In this document: positions 1-12,114 of the stretch, in pieces
How positions within the stretch are numbered: the stretch's first letter is position 1
Layout: each line of letters starts with the position of its first letter
Assembly (NCBI GenBank): GCA_038373865.1
Contig: JAXGGA010000457.1
Coordinates: 162,880 to 226,879 of the forward strand
Length of the DNA stretch: 64,000 bases
Source: Uloborus plumipes
Lineage: Eukaryota; Arthropoda; Arachnida; Araneae; Uloboridae
Direction: 5' to 3'
Program-made: the position numbers and the translations under genes
Notes under the pieces: generated by a model
The model's input: the letters and a program-made list of their open reading frames with translations, nothing else
The model's database searches: none
What the model was told of the DNA's origin: nothing

Positions 1-80
1 AAAAGGATTATGATTTATTAAGAAATGTTCTTTTTTTGTGTTTAATAAATTGTAGTTAAAATAAATGATCTATTATTTAA

Positions 81-333
81 TTCTGTACCTCAGAACCAGA
101 ACGACGTAAGTCCAAAAATGACGATTTTCACTTTTTTGCTTCATTGTATGTCAGACTCTTATTCCACATCGACCCATTAAAACAGTATTCTATAAAACAA
201 ATTCCTTCACAATCATTTAGCAGCGTGAAAAGAGCGCGAGTCCCATCCTTTACATGTATTCGACAATGGTTTTCGGCCTCTACTGAAAAATGACGAAAAT
301 GGACTTACGTTAGTCTGGTTCTGAGGTACAGAA
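81..333. mobile_element. TTAA-target MITE, 253 bp
   Basis: The ends are inverted copies: TTCTGTACCTCAGAACCAGA at the left is matched on the other strand at the right, and the match runs on with a few mismatches through the ACGTAAGTCCA stretch. Both sides carry TTAA (77-80 and 334-337), the target duplication typical of piggyBac-type transposases. No coding capacity. The ends do not begin with the usual CCC of piggyBac, so the family assignment rests on the TTAA sites only. Confidence 0.7.
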
Positions 334-337
334 TTAA

Positions 338-841
338 CCATTTAGTAAGCATAAAATTTAGCATATTCAGTATCCAGTTTATCATTTAGATAAAATAGGA
401 ACAGCCAAGAATAAACTTTTCGATAGATACTGAACCGCGGTCTAAATGATTTATAGGAGGACTAATCCTAGGCAATGCTTGAAGCTTTGTATTAAAAAAA
501 AATGAACAATACAGAAAATAGAAAACTGTAATCTCGCTAGTATTTATCATCTTTGGTCGAGTGAACTGCAGAGTCACGGTGGAGTATCAATTTATTATTC
601 AATTCTTTTTTGATGCTGTAGGACTTGAGAAGTCCATTACCTCTGCTTAAATCGTGATCGCAGGAATTCAAGAAAACAGTGAGAAACCGTCGGCAGGTGC
701 AATCAGCGGGGTCAACTTCTTGACTGAACTCCCACCAAACTTTTCAACCTGCTGGTTGTTCCTCTAAAATATTATGATTCGAAAGCTGGAATAATTGAGC
801 ATAAAGAGAATCATTTTCACTTTCCGTAGCCACCGAACCTG
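338..841. other. No gene recognised
   Basis: AT-rich DNA. The 63-codon minus-strand open frame here has no recognisable domain. The stretch just before 842 shows a short reading frame continuing on the minus strand from the tandem array (…RFGGYGK then stop), but it is too short to call. Confidence 0.5.
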
Positions 842-2190
842 CTATTATCCAATAAAAATTCTTTCAACTGTGAACCTTCGATCATTTTTAAGTTGTTCCT
901 GTTTCAGATAAAGTTGATCCTTCATAGCTCATGCCAACACTGAAGCGTGTTACGACTTTTAGCATTCTCTAGTATTTGCTTACAAGAAAACACGTAATCA
1001 GATGGAATTTGCTGGAAAATGAGTGCCATTTCGGGAGCGAGCTGTGAATATTTTAATTTTTCTAATCTATTATCCAATAAAAATTCTTTCAACTGTGAAC
1101 CTTCGATCATTTTTAAGTTGTTCCTGTTTCAGATAAAGTTGATCCTTCATAGCTCATGCCAACACTGAAGCGTGTTACGACTTTTAGCATTCTCTAGTAT
1201 TTGCTTACAAGAAAACACGTAATCAGATGGAATTTGCTGGAAAATGAGTGCCATTTCGGGAGCGAGCTGTGAATATTTTAATTTTTCTAATCTATTATCC
1301 AATAAAAATTCTTTCAACTGTGAACCTTCGATCATTTTTAAGTTGTTCCTGTTTCAGATAAAGTTGATCTTTCATAGCTCATGCCAACACTGAAGCGTGT
1401 TACGACTTTTAGCATTCTCTAGTATTTGCTTACAAGAAAACACGTAATCAGATGGAATTTGCTGGAAAATGAGTGCCATTTCGGGAGCGAGCTGTGAATA
1501 TTTTAATTTTTCTAATCTATTATCCAATAAAAATTCTTTCAACTGTGAACCTTCGATCATTTTTAAGTTGTTCCTGTTTCAGATAAAGTTGATCCTTCAT
1601 AGCTCATGCCAACACTGAAGCGTGTTACGACTTTTAGCATTCTCTAGTATTTGCTTACAAGAAAACACGTAATCAGATGGAATTTGCTGGAAAATGAGTG
1701 CCATTTCGGGAGCGAGCTGTGAATATTTTAATTTTTCTAATCTATTATCCAATAAAAATTCTTTCAACTGTGAACCTTCGATCATTTTTAAGTTGTTCCT
1801 GTTTCAGATAAAGTTGATCCTTCATAGCTCATGCCAACACTGAAGCGTGTTACGACTTTTAGCATTCTCTAGTATTTGCTTACAAGAAAACACGTAATCA
1901 GATGGAATTTGCTGGAAAATGAGTGCCATTTCGGGAGCGAGCTGTGAATATTTTAATTTTTCTAATCTATTATCCAATAAAAATTCTTTCAACTGTGAAC
2001 CTTCGATCATTTTTAAGTTGTTCCTGTTTCAGATAAAGTTGATCCTTCATAGCTCATGCCAACACTGAAGCGTGTTACGACTTTTAGCATTCTCTAGTAT
2101 TTGCTTACAAGAAAACACGTAATCAGATGGAATTTGCTGGAAAATGAGTGCCATTTCGGAAGCGAATTGTGAATATTTTAATTTTTTTCG
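842..2190 (-). repeat. 225-bp tandem array, six copies
   Basis: Units start at 842, 1067, 1292, 1517, 1742 and 1967, exactly 225 bp apart. They are nearly identical: one C/T difference is visible near 1369. Only the outermost copy (after about 2158) diverges. The period is a multiple of three, and each of the five complete inner spacings holds the same 62-codon minus-strand frame (for example 922-1110, 1822-2010) beginning MIEGSQLKEF and ending QCWHEL. The frame is closed by a stop in each unit, and a second stop precedes the next ATG, so there is no long fused protein. Codon composition looks like a captured or former coding exon, but I do not recognise the family. Could also be a satellite seed with an accidental frame. 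Confidence 0.85.
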
Positions 2191-2573
2191 CACATACTAG
2201 GAATTCACCGATGAGCAAAATAACTGATTGTCGATTAATCGGCTGTTGATTTTCGGCAGATGAATGATCAGGATGATTATATTCAGTACTTCCAATTTCA
2301 CCATCACTTTTTTTTACGACCCCAATTCAGAAATAGTTTCTAATTTATTTCAGAGAAAAGATTTATTTTTTTCTACCTTCCTAATTTTCCCAAAATAATT
2401 TAATAAATAATGTTATCCAATTTCTTGGTACCAATTTTCATATTATTGTTAATAATATTACATTAACATTTAACATATTTAATACATTGTTATGTTAACT
2501 AGACATTAAATTATTAAAAAGATAGGGGAAGGCTGTATGTGGTATGTATGTCCTAAATTCTAATATCTGTTTT
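2191..2573. other. No gene recognised; AT-rich
   Basis: Contains a short stretch with the CGATTAATCGGC motif (about 2230) that recurs near 5908 and 6240-6340. Nothing coding is visible. Confidence 0.5.
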
Positions 2574-3030
2574 TAACCCCGAACGCAACAAGGAAGGGAG
2601 TTATATGTTTGACGTCTCCGTGAATCTGTCGATCTGTGTATCTGTCTGTGGCACCGTACAACCGAAACGAAGCGATTTTTTTTTTTTTTTTTTTTTGAAT
2701 TTGGAAGTGATCAAGAGTGTTCTTAGCTAGGCCGCATCTTCGGACAAGACTTCGGAAAGATATTAATTAAAAACCTTTAAAATATTTTTCACAATTTTTG
2801 CAGGGAAAAATACAGGAAAATTTAAAACAATAGTACCAAAAGAAAGAGAACATTTATCTGCGTTTGAAAAGCTGTGTTTGGAACTTCTATGTAAAATAGA
2901 ACTCGAATTATAACATTTTTAAGCAAATGCGGCTAAGGCTTAAATATACAGGATTGGAAAATGATGTCGTTGCTGGCCGACGAGGAAAAAGAACTCAATG
3001 ATTTAAAATGTTTATCTGTTGCCAGCTACT
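2574..3030 (+). repeat. Dispersed repeat, copy A (GTATCTGTCTGTGGCACCGTA family)
   Basis: Begins with an ACCCCGAACGCAACAAGG-like head, then the phrase CTGTGTATCTGTCTGTGGCA, a T-run, the phrase AGAGTGTTCTTAGCTAG and a tail ending ATGTTTATCTGTTGCCAG. The same order of blocks occurs immediately downstream (copy B) and, in reverse complement for the second half, at 47648-47975. Non-coding interspersed repeat; class not determined. Confidence 0.75.
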
Positions 3031-3039
3031 ATTTGTAAA

Positions 3040-3500
3040 CACAACAAAGAAGTTAGTTATAAGTTTGATGTGTCTGTGTATCTGTCTGTGGCACCGTACA
3101 GCCTAAAAGGATGGACCGATTTTGATTTTTTTTTTTTTTTTTGTCTGTTTGTTTGAAAGGTGAAGTGATCGAGAGTGTTCTTAGCTAGGTCGCGTCTTTG
3201 GATGACATTAACTAACAAAAATATTAATTAAAAACTTTTTAAATGGTTTTCTCAATTTTTTCAGTGAAAACATACTGGACATTTTAAAACAATAGTACTA
3301 AAAGGAAGGAAAAAAAATTCTGCTTCTGATAAGATGTGTTTGGAACTTCTATGTAAAATAGAACTCGAATTCTATCGTTTTTCATCATATGCGGCTAAGG
3401 CTTAAATCTACAGAATTGGAAACCGATGTCATTGTAGGCCGACGAAGAAGGAAAATTCAATGATTTAAAATGTTTATCTGTTGCCAGTTTCTATTTGTTA
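3040..3500 (+). repeat. Dispersed repeat, copy B
   Basis: Second, diverged copy of the 2574-3030 repeat in the same orientation: GTGTATCTGTCTGTGGCACC, a T-run, AGAGTGTTCTTAGCTAGGTC, the ATGTAAAATAGAACTCGAAT block and the ATGTTTATCTGTTGCCAG tail all recur in order. The head-to-tail arrangement suggests either local duplication or two independent insertions. Confidence 0.75.
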
Positions 3501-5387
3501 ATAATTAAAATACTTGTCATTGATTTTAGTATAAGAATTTTCAATTTTAGTTCCTTATTCTGCTTTTGCGACTAGCAAATTTTGCTTTAAGAATTATCTT
3601 CCCTTTTCCGTGTTTACCATATCCTGTCTTAAACTATTAAATATATTTAAATTTAAAATGCTTCATGACCAGAGAACTTCGTTTTAATATGAGATTGGCA
3701 ATCAGGGTCAGGTTTTGTTTAAATTTGTAATTTAACCTTAGTACTTGTTGAAAAAATCACTCATTCCAACATTTCTTTGTGAACTACAGCCATTTATAAG
3801 AAGTACGACCACTTTAAAATATTGACCACTTCCCCCCACCTTACCCTACTTAATATCACTGATCAAGAGTAAATAATAAATAAAACTTTCGAAACTGGCA
3901 ATTTGGAAAACAAATTAAAATATAATTTTTTTCTCAGAAGCCAAAAGCAACAAAAACTGAATAAATATTATAAAATGGAACACATCGTTTTGAAAATATA
4001 TACATTATCTTACTAAGTAAAAAAAACACACACACAACAAAATATTGTGTACTGCTCCTGAGATATAGCAGTTTTATTTTTTTAGGAATTCGCACGGGAG
4101 AAATTACTTCCAGGTAACATTTGTTAAATTAAAAAAAGGGACTATAAAGGTAAACCCACTGCCTAGATTGACACAGACTATATCACATGTTACTTTTATA
4201 GTTCATCTAAAAATTGTTATAATTCAGTAAAATTAAGATTTTACTTTGTTTTAAATTAAAACTTAGCAAAAAATTTTTTCACAAAATAGATGCTTGTATT
4301 TTTGAATCAGTCCAAGTCAAATGTATCTTCAAATCCTCTTTTAATGAGTTTTTATTTAAAACTAATGAAATAAGCAATCATTTCGGATGACCTTGGTACA
4401 TTTTCCTGTAAAAATTATAGAAACAGGATTAATTTGGCTCGGAACAAGACTGATCATGTATATTGCAAACATCAGTTATAAATGTTACAATTTGTAGTGC
4501 TCTTTTTTTTTTTTTCGATTTCGATCAGACATGAGATGGCATTGAAAAACGATTCCGAACTGTAGAAATTAATTGACAACTTATAAAGCAACAAAACATA
4601 CAATGCAGTAAACAGCAATTGAGCAGCATAGAAAAACTGCATCAAATATCAAAACTTACATTGGAATCATCTCGAAAGAGTTCAAAGTTTTCCCAAGAAA
4701 AGAGAAAAGAAAAACTCTCCCAAATAAGTTTAGCACGTCGGATTGCACGCAAACACACACTCTTTCTCTCCTGCACGTATAATTAAGAGAGAAAAAAAAA
4801 GCTAACCCTTCGAACTGGTTTTATGAATTATTATTTTAAGTAACGTTGCTACTTTTTTACGCTTTTATTTTGTGATGAATATTCAAACATGAAAAATTGA
4901 GTGCCGTTTGGATAACTACTCGCCCATCACGTTTCTCCTAGACGGTATCATTTTTTGTTCAAGACGATTACTTCGCCAGAATCGCTTTATGTATTGTTTT
5001 CTGAGGTGATTAGCTACATTTTGTGTAACCGCCTTTCTTTACAGACCCATTTAGCTCGAAATGGATTTGGCAGGATTCCGTGGCTTTTCTAATCTGCGTT
5101 ATTACGGAAGCTTTGTGAAGATCTATCGCCTTCTCCCCGATTGTTTGCTTTTCAATGGACAGCTGTCTGGATTTTCACGAGTAGGGAGAGTTGATGAACG
5201 TTTAGTCAGGATCTGCCAGTTGTGTGATTTTATTGTTATTTTTGGAATGATACAAATTGCTTTTGGAATAACCTAGCCATAGGTCTAAAACACTGTACAT
5301 AAAAAAGGTGTAGCAAACACCGATCATCATTGAATTCCCCCAACATTCATGCAGCAATTCATCTGGTATTTTTCTTTAACAATGAAA
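3501..5387. other. No gene recognised; AT-rich intergenic or intronic
   Basis: Short open frames (such as 71 codons at 5061-5276) show no family signature. Small homopolymer and CA runs only. Confidence 0.5.
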
Positions 5388-5610
5388 GTTGTTCAAAGAT
5401 ATTATGTAACAACCGCCGGCGCCGTGAATTACAGCATGAGAAGAAAACGCACAAGAAATTGTTTTCATTGGAAGATATTTTGTAACAACCGTCACACTAG
5501 ATTCGGAGAAAACAAGTTACTCCGGCAAGAGGTACTTTTCAAATGAAGATCTTTTACAAAAGTCTACGCACTGGATGCGGAAGAAACAAGTAACATGCAC
5601 TAGAATCTAA
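5388..5610 (+). repeat. Degenerate tandem repeat, about 75 bp, three copies
   Basis: The block AAGATATTATGTAACAACCG at 5396 recurs as AAGATATTTTGTAACAACCG at 5472 and as a weaker GAAGATCTTTTACAAAAG near 5543. The GGAGAAAACAAGTTACTC block near 5504 likewise returns as GGAAGAAACAAGTAACATGC about 75 bp later. The unit is no longer coding in any shared frame. Confidence 0.6.
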
Positions 5611-5732
5611 AGGCTTTAAGCTAAGATGAAAAGTACCGACACATGAAAAATGTTGCAATATTGTTTGTATATTTATTAAAAATAGGAATTTTAAATTATA
5701 AAATCTTTTATATCAACTGAGAGGTTTTTTTT

Positions 5733-6290
5733 TTTTTTGCATTTCGTTCTTAGAATTATTGTTTTTCTTTTACTTACTACGCTTTCGTACTACATATTAT
5801 ACTTGAGTTTGCGGAAAAATATTTATTTCTTGTTAACAAATTTATCCATCGTAGTTTCTTGCTCAAGCATCCTTGAAGTAATTTTATTTAAAACATCTTT
5901 TTCGCCAGTTGATCGGCAAAATTTGACTTATATAAATAGATGAAATAATTATAATAAATTATAAATGAAATGAAATATTCTATATTATAAATGAAATGAA
6001 ATATTCATGTTTTCGCATTCCAATTTAAAAGTCCCTTAATTTAACAAAAGGGTTATCTTTTAATATTCCAATCAGTTTTACGCATTGTATGAACGATTTA
6101 TTTTGTTTTTACTATGTATGCACTTTAATACTTCATGTAAGGATTGCAGAAAATTACCTTTATTTACTGTTAATAAAACTATTTATCATAGTTTCTTGGG
6201 GAAAGTATACTTTAAAAAATAATATTTAAGAAATATTTTTTTCGCCAATTAATCGGTAACATTTTGCCAATCATTATTAATCGGCAAAGT
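5733..6290. repeat. Two diverged direct copies, about 210 bp each
   Basis: The segments 5733-5943 and roughly 6075-6290 share ordered blocks: a TTTTTACTTACTAYG-like start, TATTTATC followed by CATAGTTTCTTG-like text, and a TTTTTCGCCARTTRATCGG end. They are separated by a short duplicated AAATGAAATGAAATATTC phrase (5963 and 5987). The second copy runs into clustered GCCGATTAATC motifs at 6280-6340. Confidence 0.5.
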
Positions 6291-6365
6291 TGCCGATTAT
6301 GGCCGATTAATCAGTATCGCCGATTAATCAGTGTATCCCTATTACTAATGTTTTTCTACATCAAA

Positions 6366-6765
6366 TCACACCGGCCTTCTATTAAAACCAAACTCCTACT
6401 GTCTGATTGAACTCGAAAACAATAAACAAACCCGGATACTTTTTCAGTTATTAAGGATACATATAACTACTCGAATTGTTTGCCCACGCGAACGCATATA
6501 GTAGAACCCTAGTGCGTGTGCGTTTCTATGAACTGGAACCTGAGGTTTCATTAATCTGAAATACACTACACGGCCTGTCATCCTGCTGCGGATTTGACTC
6601 AAAAACAATAAACAAATACAAGTACTTTTAAAGTTAATAAGTACACACATTACTACTCTAGTTGTTTGCCGGCGTGTACTTCTGAAGTAAAATAACACTG
6701 CATCAGAGCATATGCATTTCAATGAGCTGGATTCGAAGAACTTTAACTCCAGTGGAATGTCGATA
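6366..6765. repeat. Tandem repeat, 199 bp period, two copies
   Basis: CGGCCT at 6372 and 6571 mark corresponding points. Shared blocks include AACAATAAACAAA, ACTACTC followed by TTGTTTGCC, and TTTCWATGARCTGGA. The minus-strand 119-codon frame across both copies repeats its own short peptide blocks, as expected of translated repeat, so I do not call it a gene. Confidence 0.65.
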
Positions 6766-6769
6766 ACTA

Positions 6770-7785
6770 TTGTTCCGTTACTACAGGATACGTGCTTTTC
6801 CACTACACATCCATTTCCTGGACCTTAGACTTCCGAATTGATGACTGGCCTTCGACCTTTGACTTGGAACACCCGTCAAGGGGGCATTCTGACGGAAGGA
6901 AAGCGATAATTACCTTCGGTCATCCTAGAGTTATCACAATAAATATTTAAAACACTGCCATTGTGGTATCTTTCCGGGCCACTGCACCCAGAGGCATGAA
7001 TGGAGCCTCACTCGGACAACTAGCTTTAAGTAAAAGTATTTATTATTCCAAGCCGTAATGAGCATGTTATTCACAGAACAATGACAGAAAGAAGGTTTCT
7101 TGAAAGAAAATCTTTATGCAACAGGAAAGCCGTCATTTCTTCCTCGGTGCAAAAAAAAAAAGGGTTTCTGTTTGGGTAAGAATGCACTGGATCAACAGCT
7201 TGCTGTACTCGAAAATATTGGTACAATAACTGTACGCAAGAACAACAGTGCCGTTTCTCAGGAAAAAAAGGAATTTGGAAGTAATTTCATGAAAAATTGA
7301 GTAGAAGTACTTATATATATGGAAAGAGAAAATAAAAAGAGTGTTATAGCTTAAGATGCAAAAAGGGATGCTCTATTAGAAGTTCTTGCAAAGACTTTAA
7401 AACGTTTTGAAACTCTTCCCGTTGTAAATTTTGGTATAGTTTTCAGAGAGACTATCCATAAGTAAGTAAAACGTAATTCAATACTTTATAATATATACCA
7501 CCACTTAGGCTTTTTCTTATTTAGTGTACATGACAACATGTATAGTTATCGATTTATGCCAAATTGGATTTGACTACAAAACCTATTATATTTTTCCCCT
7601 AACGTGAAGTTGCTTAAATACCAGCCTTTATACTTGCTCTCCAATGTTGGCAGTGTTATTTAACCCTTTCACTACCAATATTTTTTCCGATAGAAGAAAA
7701 TAGCTAAAGACATTTCAGTGGTAGCTTTGATATGCGGCCACTGATCAGCACCCCCTCTCCACGGCTAGTCAGTCTGATTATCACG
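6770..7785. other. No gene recognised
   Basis: The stretch 6830-7030 is more GC-balanced than its surroundings and may be an old repeat, but no termini or frames could be supported. The rest is AT-rich without structure. Confidence 0.4.
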
Positions 7786-8439
7786 AGACTCGCAATATAT
7801 GGGCGATTATCTGTAAACTCATCATTTTTCACACGAAATCTGTCCGGGCATGTTTTTTTTTTTTTTTTGAAATTTTCATATAATTATTATACTATTGCTC
7901 AGAAAATGCATCTATTACTTTGGTTTGAAAGAGGGTCAAATTGAAGTTTGTGTTTTTCTGAAAAATCATGATAGGGGGTAAGTACTAGGCAGGGGACTGT
8001 GCTAGGTGACTGTGGTTTAGCTCTTTGTTGCGTAATATCTGCAAAACTATTGGAACATAATTAATTACGAGACTACCTTTTAGGCACAAATCGGGGACAT
8101 AATAACTGATATGTTTCATAATTAAACGAATTGACATTAATAAAATCACTACCCAGATGACTGTTTTCGCAACGACCCTGACGCATACTTTCATCACAAA
8201 TGTGGCTCTCAAAGTATCGTTTCAAGATCGTTCTCAGAAATTTCAGCAAATTCACACTGATTGTTTTAAACTTCATGACAAAAAACGTTTGCAAGAGTGA
8301 CAGATTTTTTTCTATTGGAGCTTTGAATTTGAGGCAGGAGACTGTTTGAAAAATCTCCGGACAGAATTTACATGACAATTTTAAGTTTTAGAAGTACGTA
8401 ATCAGACCTTATTTCATAAAAAAGATATAATTGCATTAT

Positions 8440-9820
8440 TTTAGGTATTAAGAGCGAGAATCTGAGAAACTGTCATAAGGTGATTCTTAACATCTCATAT
8501 TTTCTCCTAAAAATTACCAAATGTTTATTGTCTTATTGAAAGACCAAATCCAGAATGTTTTGTTCTAAAGTTGAGTTGTGTAGTTTTTATGGATCGCTAA
8601 AGGTGAAGGTGCGGCATAAAAAATTAAACGGATTTTCAAGACATGGAAGTTGCTCTGAGTCAAAACTCTTACCAGGTACTGTTGAACTCCAATTTTCTTT
8701 TTGTATATGGAATATAGAAGGTTGAAACTTTACAAAATGAATGGTAAATTTGTGGTAAGTTAATGCCGTAAGGTCAGTGAAGGCCCTCAAAATCAGGCAT
8801 TTTTGACGTTTTTTATCATTTTTGAGGTCCAAAAACAGCTTGTACATTTCAGTTGGAACGGCAGAAGTAGTGTCATTTGAAAGGCCAATGTAATCACTTT
8901 AAAATAATGTATAAACAACCGAGGAAAGTTCAATGTGCTTTTAGTTACATCAGGCCGAAATATGAAAAATATCATATTTTACCGACATTCAAACGCTCAT
9001 AACTTCCTCAGCCAACAACATATTGAAATATTTTTTTTGCCAATGTCATACTCTATTCTTTGTCTTAACAGAACAGTTGAGTCCTTTGAGGCGAAATGCT
9101 TATTTTTTTTTTTACAAAAAATGCACAAGCATACATTTTTTATACATTTGTAAAAAAAAATTTCACATTTCGCCTCAAAGGAACACAACTGTTCTGTTAA
9201 GACAAAGAATAGAGTATGACATTGGCAAAAAAATATTTCAATATGTTGTTGGCAGAGGAAGTTATGACAATTTGAATATCGGTAAAATATGACATTTTTC
9301 ATATTTCGGCCTTACGAAACTGACAGCACGTTGAACTTTCCTCGGTTGTTAAAGTGCTTACACTGGCCTTTCAAACGACACTACTTTTGCTGTGGCAACT
9401 GAAATGTATAAGCTGTTTTTGGACCTCAAAAATGCTTAAAAACGTCAAAAATGCCTGATTTTGAGGGCCTTCACTGACCTTACGGTATTAACTTACCACA
9501 AATTTACCATTCATTTTGTAAAGTTTCAACCTTCTATATTCCATATACAAAAAGAAAATTGGAGTTCAACAGTTCCTGGTAAGAGTTTGGGTTCACAGCA
9601 ACTTCCATGTCTTGAAAATCTGCTAAATTTTTAATGCCTCACCTTCACCTTTAAGGATCCATAAAAACTAAACAACTCAACTTTAGAACAAAACATTCTG
9701 GATTTTGTCTTTCCATAAAATAATAAACATTTGGTAATTTTTTTGAAAAAAATCTGAGATGTCATGAATCACAGACGTGACACTCTCTCATATTCTTGCT
9801 CTTAATTGCCAAATTTATGT
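8440..9820. repeat. Large near-palindrome, arms of about 650-690 bp
   Basis: The left arm (about 8440-9128) is the reverse complement of the right arm (about 9143-9820), with a centre of only 10-20 bp near 9135. Examples: ACCAAATGTTTATTGTC at 8517 pairs with the region at 9728-9740; the GGCCTTCACTGACCTTACGG block at 9466 pairs with 8765-8785; TTTGAGGCGAAATG at 9088 pairs with 9160-9175. Divergence between arms is moderate near the outer ends. All open frames here are mirror images of each other and not genes. Short matching blocks further out (7793-7850 and 10535-10595, around GGGCGATT and CTGTAAACTC) suggest the element is about 2.8 kb. Confidence 0.85.
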
Positions 9821-9971
9821 AGTGTTAATAGGTTTTTTGAAATATTGCAATGAAGTGTTAAACTATTGGATTGGGACAGCCAGGGGATTGTGTTTTTGGT
9901 ACTTAGATAATTTATTGAAAAAAAATTTAAATAGTTACCGTTCCAAATACAATTGGGCCGCAAAGTATTAA

Positions 9972-10481
9972 CCCTTTACTGCATGGTGTGCCTGATCTGG
10001 CACAAACCAAAAAAAAAACCCTCATATATTCCTATGATATTTAAATGCAGTTAAGCTGAGCTTTGTGCCCCTTCTGAAACATTGCTATAGCAGTTTAGTG
10101 TGATTTTTATGCAATTGTTAGTTGCACTAGTCTAGATATTACAGTTCTTGCTTTTGAAAAATAGAGTGTCTGCATTACAGTAAGAAGTGTGCTTAATCAT
10201 TATTTCCTTTGTTCTAAAAATGTTTAAATATATATGCTGTTCGTAGTGGCAAAATTTATTTGTTCCACTTATGGCACAAAACACATTGTTGATTATTACA
10301 CGTATCGGTATAAGCATATACTATGGTGATTTGCGCCATATGTGGAACAAACAGATAAAACATCATTATTGGTGCAATTTTTTAAGATTAATTTTTTTAT
10401 TCATTTTTCCTGAAATTAGAGATATTAAAAGGTAACATGTGATTTTTTTCATGAAAACATAAAAAATCGTGCAGTGAAGGG
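9972..10481. mobile_element. piggyBac-like MITE, 510 bp
   Basis: Flanked by TTAA on both sides (9968-9971 and 10482-10485). Ends CCCTTTACTGCATG and CGTGCAGTGAAGGG form a terminal inverted repeat with the CCC start usual for piggyBac-type elements. No transposase frame. The same right end is seen in a truncated copy ending at 54358. It sits between the palindrome's inner and outer right-hand blocks. Confidence 0.85.
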
Positions 10482-10599
10482 TTAATGCTTTACTTGTATT
10501 AAGAGCAATAATTACTTTATTACACTTTATTATTTTTAAAATACTCGGTCCGGACAGCGAATTACGAGTTTACAGAGAATCGCCCATTGTAAAGTTTTA

Positions 10600-11829
10600 G
10601 CATTTGTCCCAGTGATACTGAAATAACATTTAGAACTACAATGAAAGACTTAGTTATTTAAAATAAGATCTCATTTAAAACTGACCGATAGACACGTATT
10701 TCACACACAACAGATGGTGAAGAATGAGTTAAATGTAATTTAGCTATTATTTTCACAATAGTTGACATCTCAACCCAAAGCAACAAAAAAAAAAGTCAGA
10801 TATAACAAATTGCAATAAAACAATTTCCTTTTAGTAATTATAGCTCTCTGATTTCATTAATTAACTCGTGAACGGTAACAACTATTGCAGTACATTTGCT
10901 TTCATTTTGGAAAACTGAAATCTCCGATAAGAAAAATCTTACCTCAAAAGACCCTTTTTTTTCATTCCCAAAACGCATTCCATGACGAAGATAATCACCC
11001 TAATAACAATCCCTACCCTTCCTATGTGATCCGCCTTTGCCCTCGAGATATTGCCACACAATCCTCAAAATGAATGCCTTAATCTTCACTGCAGCCACAG
11101 CATTCTCTCTCAACTAGAGCTGCTTTACCATCGCCAATAATTGAAATACCAAAAGACAATGCCCTCTTATTACAATGTGTGGTGCTACGCGTATTAGGAA
11201 GAGGGTTTCGATTAGGTGTGCCACACATTTCTATTTAAACACGTGATGTTTATGAAGGAAAGATGCCTTGAAAGATTTCTGGAACCATGCAGATGAAAAT
11301 TTCAGCCTATATTAAACCACATCTACTGGTCAAGAGTAAAGACATTACGGTTTGTTATAGAATTGTGTTCTTCGCTGGACCACTTTGAAATAGTATATTA
11401 GATTATGCATTAGTGATAGTATAGTGATATATTGTAATAATAGTATAATAATGGCATCGTAAGAGTACAGTAGTGATGCAGTAATAGTGGATGTAAAGTT
11501 AATAGTCTTGATCGGATTTAGAATGTATGTGGCCTTGAGCCAATTCTGCGTATGGACCTTTGTAAGTCAAGATTGCCTGTATTGGTGGCAAGTAAAATGT
11601 CTTTAATCGTTGAAAATGTAAAAAAGTGTTTACTTTTTTTACATGAAGCGGATGAATGTTGATAAATTTTAATCCTTTATGCCCTGAATTAATTTTTAAA
11701 TGAATTCTCATACATTTTTTTCTTAGTTGAAAATAAATCAAATAACATATGCACAAAGTACAAAAGCTTTGACAATCAGTAGGGCTTAGGTTCTATAACC
11801 GGTACTAACCGCTATGAAAACTTTCCGAT
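10600..11829. other. No gene recognised; AT-rich
   Basis: Two short frames (62 and 85 codons) have no signatures. No repeat termini were found. Confidence 0.5.
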
Positions 11830-11948
11830 CGCTGACTAGATCTCTCAAGTACAAGGAATGGTACTTCCAAATACCAGCAGGATTCCAGCCGCAATAGATT
11901 CCCAATACTAAATTAATGAAAGCGATTCTTCTGAGTGCCGACAGAGCC
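11830..11948 (+). mobile_element. Fragment of a TTAA MITE family
   Basis: Carries the blocks AAGTACAAGGAATGGTACTT, ATTCCAGCC and AATACTAAATTAAT that also occur in the complete copy at 23813-24114 and, inverted, at 50687-50994. The outer ends are missing or decayed; a C-run replaces the expected right terminus. Confidence 0.6.
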
Positions 11949-12114
11949 CCCCCCCCCTTATCATAAAGGAATTTTTTTTATTTATTTCTATATTTGTTAA
12001 AAGGATTAATGCAAAAGAAAAAAAAGTCTTGCTGAAACGTGACGAAAATACTTTAAATTTCCTACCTAGGGTGGATAAAAGCTTTCTTCACGCTTAAATC
12101 TGTTTACCTGTCCT

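Noticed and set aside
842..2190. CRISPR-like or repeat-protein gene
   Set aside because: The repeats are 225 bp with no unique spacers, and each unit contains in-frame stops, so neither a CRISPR array nor a continuous repeat protein fits.
8587..9302. Several 60-101 codon frames on both strands
   Set aside because: They mirror one another across the palindrome and lack any domain.
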